From Mytilus trossulus (Eukaryota > Mollusca > Bivalvia > Mytilida > Mytilidae): a DNA stretch of 64,000 nucleotides. Shown here in pieces: positions 59,135 through 64,000 of this stretch (its first letter is position 1; every line of letters starts with the position of its first letter). Both the position numbers and the translations under genes were made by a program. The DNA lies in the NCBI RefSeq assembly GCF_036588685.1, contig NC_086382.1, positions 74,931,999-74,995,998 of the forward strand, given 5' to 3'. The notes beneath the pieces were generated by a model that made no database searches, was not told where the DNA came from, and worked only from the letters and a program-made list of their open reading frames with translations.

Positions 59135-59406
59135 GAGATAAAGTATACAACAGAGACAGCTAAGGTTGCTTCATATCTTGACTTACATCTAGTATTTGAC
59201 AATAAAAGTCGGTTGAAAACCAAACTTTACGACAAAATAGTCGATTTCAGCTCACCAATTGTGAACTTTCTATTTTTAAACTTGCGTTAAAAAAAGTGAA
59301 GTTTAAATCATCACTTCGTAAATTTCACGGAACCCATCACGATTTGGTTGACCGTTATGGGATATTCGTTTCACAGATGATATCGGATATGTTTCTTATG
59401 TATTAA
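59135..59406 (+). pseudogene. reverse-transcriptase-type retroelement ORF relic
   Basis: Two short frames survive: ASYLDLHLVF with RLKTKLYDKIVDF and PIVNF (59153-59289), then KFKSSLRKFHGTHHDLVDRYG (59299-59361) and SQMISDMF after it. From memory, this pair of motifs belongs to one long ORF common in bivalve and other marine invertebrate genomes annotated as reverse-transcriptase-containing. Here the stretch that normally separates them is deleted and the frame is shifted, so it is dead. The superfamily of the retroelement is not certain. Confidence 0.55.
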
Positions 59407-59469
59407 CTACAATCCCCTTCCCTTTCAAGAATCTGACCTACCGAATTATACTACTAGTATATATCGGCT

Positions 59470-59600
59470 TTGTATTAACATGAGCAACACGACGGGTGCC
59501 ACATGTGGAGCAAAATCACCTTACCCTTAGGAAGCACCTGACAACACCCCCAGTTTTTGGTGAAGTTACTCCTATTTGTGACATTTTACCTATTGTTAAC
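59470..59600 (-). repeat. family G-like repeat fragment
   Basis: Contains 'catgagcaacacgacgggtg', 'acatgtggagcaaaatcacc' and 'cctgacaacacccccagttt', following the reverse-transcriptase relic and resembling 15975-16060. Confidence 0.6.
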
Positions 59601-59690
59601 ACATCTTTGTTAATATTAAGGAACTTGATGCGACTGTCAAACAAGTGAGAGGTTTAACGCTTTAAAACCAGGTTCATTTCCAGTTTACCA

Positions 59691-60736
59691 GTCCGAATTA
59701 CTATGACAAACGGGTTGGAAAAGGTAGTTCGCAAGCCGATTGCATATGATAGATAAAATAATGTGTATCCAATTGTTCTGTGTCGAGGTTTGTAGAAACT
59801 GTTCTATTATAGTAGTTTAGACTATTGTGTTGATTTCTGATAAAGTCATCCTTTTTAAAGCACTCGGACAGTACACTTTTATGTAAATATTGTAATCTCT
59901 ACACTTTTGAGTGGCAATACATTATTTCTTTCCTTAGTAACTCTTTGTCATTTGAACTACAAAATGTCTTCTTAAAAAATTTCTAAGATGACTAATAGTT
60001 TTATGATTTCCATTATATATTTAGAGAAATCTTTCTCCTCGCAATATTTTGAGGCCCTCAGCATTCTAAATATACAGTCATGACGATAGTTTTTCTTTTC
60101 TTGTTTTATTTCTACCGCAGTTATTATCAAAACAATTTCAAAGTCAACCAAAGAGAGTGTGGCTTTTACTGAGATGAATATAGTTAAAGACTTTTGATCT
60201 TTAGCGAAGAATTTGATTAACAACATTTTAAGGGAATTAAATTGATCAATACTTAAATGAAATTATGTCATTTCCCACACTTTTTTTCAAATTAAAGTAA
60301 TGCAGTGAGTGACAGACCGTCAAGCATGTCAGATGAAGTTGTAGAATAGAATGTTTAACAAACTATCATTCCGCAGAAAACTTCTGTACTAATCAAATGT
60401 ACAAGTTGGCACATTTTGAATTTTAGAATAATATTAAAACAAACATTCAGTATTTCTGGTCATAATATGATAAATGCATAGGACAAATAATAAGATTAGA
60501 TAAAATCATGATTAAATAATTATATCTAGACATTACACTTGCAGATGCGAGTTTTTATCAGTATTTATTATTCGATTGGTGGAAGTTAGTATTTTTGAAC
60601 TGTGTTAAAAGACCCTATACATATATATATATATATATACGCGTTTTTGAGCTATATCATTTTTGTCAGTTTTAATTGGTGGAGGAAACCGGGATATAAG
60701 AAGAGACATATCGACCTTTAGTAGGAAAATTAAGAA
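59691..60736. other. gene-free stretch
   Basis: AT-rich; a (TA)n run at 60620-60640 is the only feature. The 84-codon minus frame at 59972-60226 has no supporting splice site or motif. Confidence 0.4.
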
Positions 60737-60949
60737 TACTGTGGATTCATTTATTTTCGTGGGTATCAATTTTTGTGGATGGTTGAAAATTTGCATATTC
60801 GTGGATATTTGATTTCGTGGTTTTGACCTTCTCTGTATACAAAGCCTTTTAAACATATGCATTTCGTTGAACATTTGATTTCGTGGTTCACCTGTACCTA
60901 CAAAACCCACGAAAATTGGTATCCAACGAATAATTATGAATCCACAGTA
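60737..60949. mobile_element. 213-bp MITE with CTGTGGATTCAT inverted ends
   Basis: Both ends read TA-CTGTGGATTCAT inward, and the similarity extends about 40 bp ('cgtgggtatcaattttt' versus 'cgttggataccaatttt'). The interior repeats 'gatttcgtggtt' twice. The outer TA pairs are consistent with a TA target duplication. Confidence 0.78.
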
Positions 60950-61072
60950 ATAGTCAATTTAGATGCATAATCAGAAAGTAATACGTCCCATAGGTAGGTT
61001 TCATTGTTATATCGACCAAGATAAGAGGCTGCAATTGGAGAAAAAAAATGGTAATTATGGATATATATATAT

Positions 61073-63262
61073 ATACCGTTTCGATCCCTAACATCACTGA
61101 AGAGACATTTATTGTCGAAATCCGGATATGGTGTACTAAAGAAATATTGACACCGAATGTTTGTGGCACAACATCCTGTCCACAAGTTAACAATTTTTTT
61201 TTCTGTGACGTATTAAATTTATAATAAGATCCATTTTGTTACAACCTGTGATCAATTTTATTTGGCAATCGCCAATGGCAGTCAGCAGGGTTAAAGAACA
61301 TCAGTTGTTCGACCTGTTAGTCAAATGCGTTTTGTTTAAATATACTTTTTCACTCTTTTGGTCTTTTGGAAAATGTTGTTTGTGCTGGTTTTAGACCCTT
61401 CTACAACGAAATTTGTTTGACATGCACACGTATAAAAATTGCGGTTTTTATCCAACGCAGTCATAGGTTTGAACGTAGTTTTCAATTTAGACTCGTTTAT
61501 ATTTTTTGTTTGGGCATGTATCATATTTTCCCTCCGGTTTATATGATCCGTTCATCCTATATATTGACTCTTAAAATTCAAGAGTTAATCTAAAAATGAG
61601 GGTACTTTCTCTAAAAATGAGGGTGCTTTTTATATGGCCTTCCAAATACCGTTTCGATCCCTAACATCACTGAAGAGACATTTATTGTCGAAATCCGGAT
61701 ATGGTGTACTAAAGAAATATTGACACCGAATGTTTGTGGCACAACATCCTGTCCACAAGTTAACAATTTTTTTTTCTGTGACGTATTAAATTTATAATAA
61801 GATCCATTTTGTTACAACCTGTGATCAATTTTATTTGGCAATCTTCAATGGCAGTCAGCAGGGTTAAAGAACATCAGTTGTTCGACCTGTTAGTCGAATG
61901 CGTTTTGTTTAAATATACTTTTTCACTCTTTTGGTCTTTTGGAAAATGTTGTTTGTGCTGTTTTTAGACCCTTCTACAACGAAATTTGTTTGACATGCAC
62001 ACGTATAAAAATTGCGGTTTTTATCCAACGCAGTCATAGGTTTGAACGTAGTTTTCAATTTAGACTCGTTTATATTTTTTGTTTGGGCATGTATCATATT
62101 TTCCCTCCGGTTTATATGATCCGTTCATCCTATATATTGACTCTTAAAATTCAAGAGTTAATCTAAAAATGAGGGTACTTTCTCTAAAAATGAGGGTGCT
62201 TTTTATATGGCCTTCCAAATACTGTTTCGATCCCTAACATCACTGAAGAGACATTTATTGTCGAAATCCGGATATGGTGTACTAAAGAAATATTGACACC
62301 GAATGTTTGTGGCACAACATCCTGTCCACAAGTTAACAATTTTTTTTTCTGTGACGTATTAAATTTATAATAAGATCCATTTTGTTACAACCTGTGATCA
62401 ATTTTATTTGGCAATCGCCAATGGCAGTCAGCAGGGTTAAAGAACATCAGTTGTTCGACCTGTTAGTCAAATGCGTTTTGTTTAAATATACTTTTTCACT
62501 CTTTTGGTCTTTTGGAAAATGTTGTTTGTGCTGTTTTTAGACCCTTCTACAACGAAATTTGTTTGACATGCACACGTATAAAAATTGCGGTTTTTATCCA
62601 ACGCAGTCATAGGTTTGAACGTAGTTTTCAATTTAGACTCGTTTATATTTTTTGTTTGGGCATGTATCATATTTTCCCTCCGGTTTATATGATCCGTTCA
62701 TCCTATATATTGACTCTTAAAATTCAAGAGTTAATCTAAAAATGAGGGTACTTTCTCTAAAAATGAGGGTGCTTTTTATATGTTTTCCAAATACCGTTTC
62801 GATCCCTAACATCACTGAAGAGACATTTATTGTCGAAATCCGGATATGGTGTACTAAAGAAATATTGACACCGAATGTTTGTGGCACAACATCCTGTCCA
62901 CAAGTTAACAATTTTTTTTTCTGTGACGTATTAAATTTATAATAAGATCCATTTTGTTACAACCTGTGATCAATTTTATTTGGCAATCGCCAATGGCAGT
63001 CAGCAGGGTTAAAGAACATCAGTTGTTCGACCTGTTAGTCAAATGCGTTTTGTTTAAATATACTTTTTTCACTCTTTTGGTCTTTTGGAAAATGTTGTTT
63101 GTGCTGTTTTTAGACCCTTCTACAACGAAATTTGTTTGACATGCACACGTATAAAAATTGCGGTTTTTATCCAACGCAGTCATAGGTTTGAACGTAGTTT
63201 TCAATTTAGACTCGTTTATATTTTTTGTTTGGGCATGTATCATATTTTCCCTCCGGTTTATA
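61073..63262 (+). repeat. 573-bp tandem array, 3.8 copies
   Basis: Units begin at 61073, 61646, 62219 and 62791 (periods 573, 573, 572), each with 'ccctaacatcactgaagag', 'ggcagtcagcagggttaaag' and 'gacatgcacacgtataaaaa'. The last unit stops after 472 bp. Units differ at only a few positions (for example caatcttcaa versus caatcgccaa). Each contains a 10-bp doublet 'aaaaatgagggt' and a small hairpin 'actcttaaaattcaagagtt'. The 75-codon + frame and 62-codon minus frame repeat only because the DNA repeats. Confidence 0.95.
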
Positions 63263-63339
63263 CAAATACTACTCTCTTTAACACGTGTTTTTGGTAGATG
63301 GTAAAGTTCTAGTCAACTGTTGAAACTTTACAAAATATA

Positions 63340-64000
63340 TTATTAAAATTGAGAAAGGAAATGGTGAATATGTCAAAGCGACAACCACCCGACCATAGAG
63401 CAAACAACAGCCGAAGGCAACCAATGGGTCTTCAATGTAGCGAGAATCCCCGCACTCGTAGGTGTCCTTCAGCTGGCCACTAAAATATGCATAATAGTAC
63501 AGTGATAATGGACGTCATACTAAACTCCGAATTATACACAAGAAACTAAAATTTAAAATCATACAAGACTAACAAAGGCCAGAGGCTCCTGTCTTGGGAC
63601 AGGCGCAAAATTGCGGTGGGGTTAAACATGTTTATGAGATCTCAACCCTCCCCCTATACCTCTAGCCAATGTAGAAAAGTAAAAGAATAACAATACGCAC
63701 ATTAAAATTCAGTTCAAGAGAAGTCCGAGTCCGATGTCAAAAGATGTAACAAAAGAAAATAAATAAAATGATAATAATACATAAATAACAACAGACTACT
63801 AGCAGTTAACTGACATGCCAGCTCCAGACCTCAATTAAACTGATTGAAAGATTATGTCTTCATCATATGAATATCAGGTACAACCCCTCCCGTTAGGGGT
63901 TTAGTATCATACTATCATAAAATATATGAGAAGAACATAATCCGTGTCATGCCAACAACTGTTTGTTATTAGAAATAAATGTGTTTAGTTCCGATGCAAA
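63340..64000 (+). repeat. family A repeat, long copy running off the window
   Basis: Starts 'attaaaattgagaaaggaaa' and continues past the usual truncation point through 'gagatctcaaccctccccct', 'gttaactgacatgccagctc' and 'ccctcccgttaggggttta' to the window end. This is the longest copy and indicates that family A is part of an element of at least 0.66 kb. The palindrome 'cccctcccgttaggggttt' may be structural. No coding frame. Confidence 0.85.

Noticed and set aside
61336..63297. Tandem family of small proteins (75-codon + frames and 62-codon minus frames, four copies)
   Set aside because: Both strands are open over the same repeated DNA, the frames have no motif or splice context, and differences between units are not biased to synonymous sites.

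Overview
The window looks like nuclear DNA of a bivalve mollusc, most likely a marine mussel close to Mytilus. It is AT-rich and full of introns and interspersed repeats. It contains no operons, and no open frame longer than about 150 codons except one retrotransposon fragment. The assignment rests on my recollection of mussel repeat families and on gene structure; no database was searched.

Two spliced protein-coding genes can be reconstructed, both on the minus strand. The first (CDS 16543 down to 11401, five exons) encodes a SULT-type cytosolic sulfotransferase of about 287 residues. All four introns have GT-AG ends and matching phases, but the PAPS-binding loop is altered and exon 4 carries a frameshift. 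A TATA box with a candidate 5' non-coding exon lies 4 kb upstream. The second (CDS 31203 down to 25877, three exons, all phase-0 joins) encodes a 129-residue secreted cysteine-rich protein of no family I recognise.

The rest is mobile and repetitive DNA. For reference I name recurring families: A (starts near 'gagaatggaaatgggg'), B ('ggcaacagtagtataccg'), C ('gtaaaatcacaaaaatactg'), D ('gccaatgagacaactatcca', with 'ggtcaccgtacggcc'), E ('ccagacgcgcgtttcgtc'), F ('gatgtggtgtgagtgcc'), G ('gggacattcaaactcat'). From left to right: 1-9.4 kb is a local segmental duplication whose left copy was hit by four insertions, including a 4-kb terminal-inverted-repeat element. At 10 kb there is a 59-bp minisatellite. 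Between 11 and 20.7 kb lies the sulfotransferase gene, with a Helitron-like element inserted into a family A repeat inside its upstream region. At 23.4-24.7 kb is a second element of the same architecture. From 25.9 to 32.5 kb come the cysteine-rich gene and its tandem-repeat-rich upstream region. At 38.6-41.1 kb is a young, 5'-truncated L1-like LINE flanked by direct repeats of nearly 0.5 kb. At 46.4-46.6 kb is a tRNA-derived SINE with an 11-bp target duplication. From 48 to 55 kb there are diverged local duplications. At 59 kb is a reverse-transcriptase relic, and at 61.1-63.3 kb a four-copy 573-bp tandem array. The last 660 bp are a family A element that runs off the window.

The two genes show no functional link. 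The most informative signals are structural: several insertions can be checked against an empty copy of the same target inside this window.
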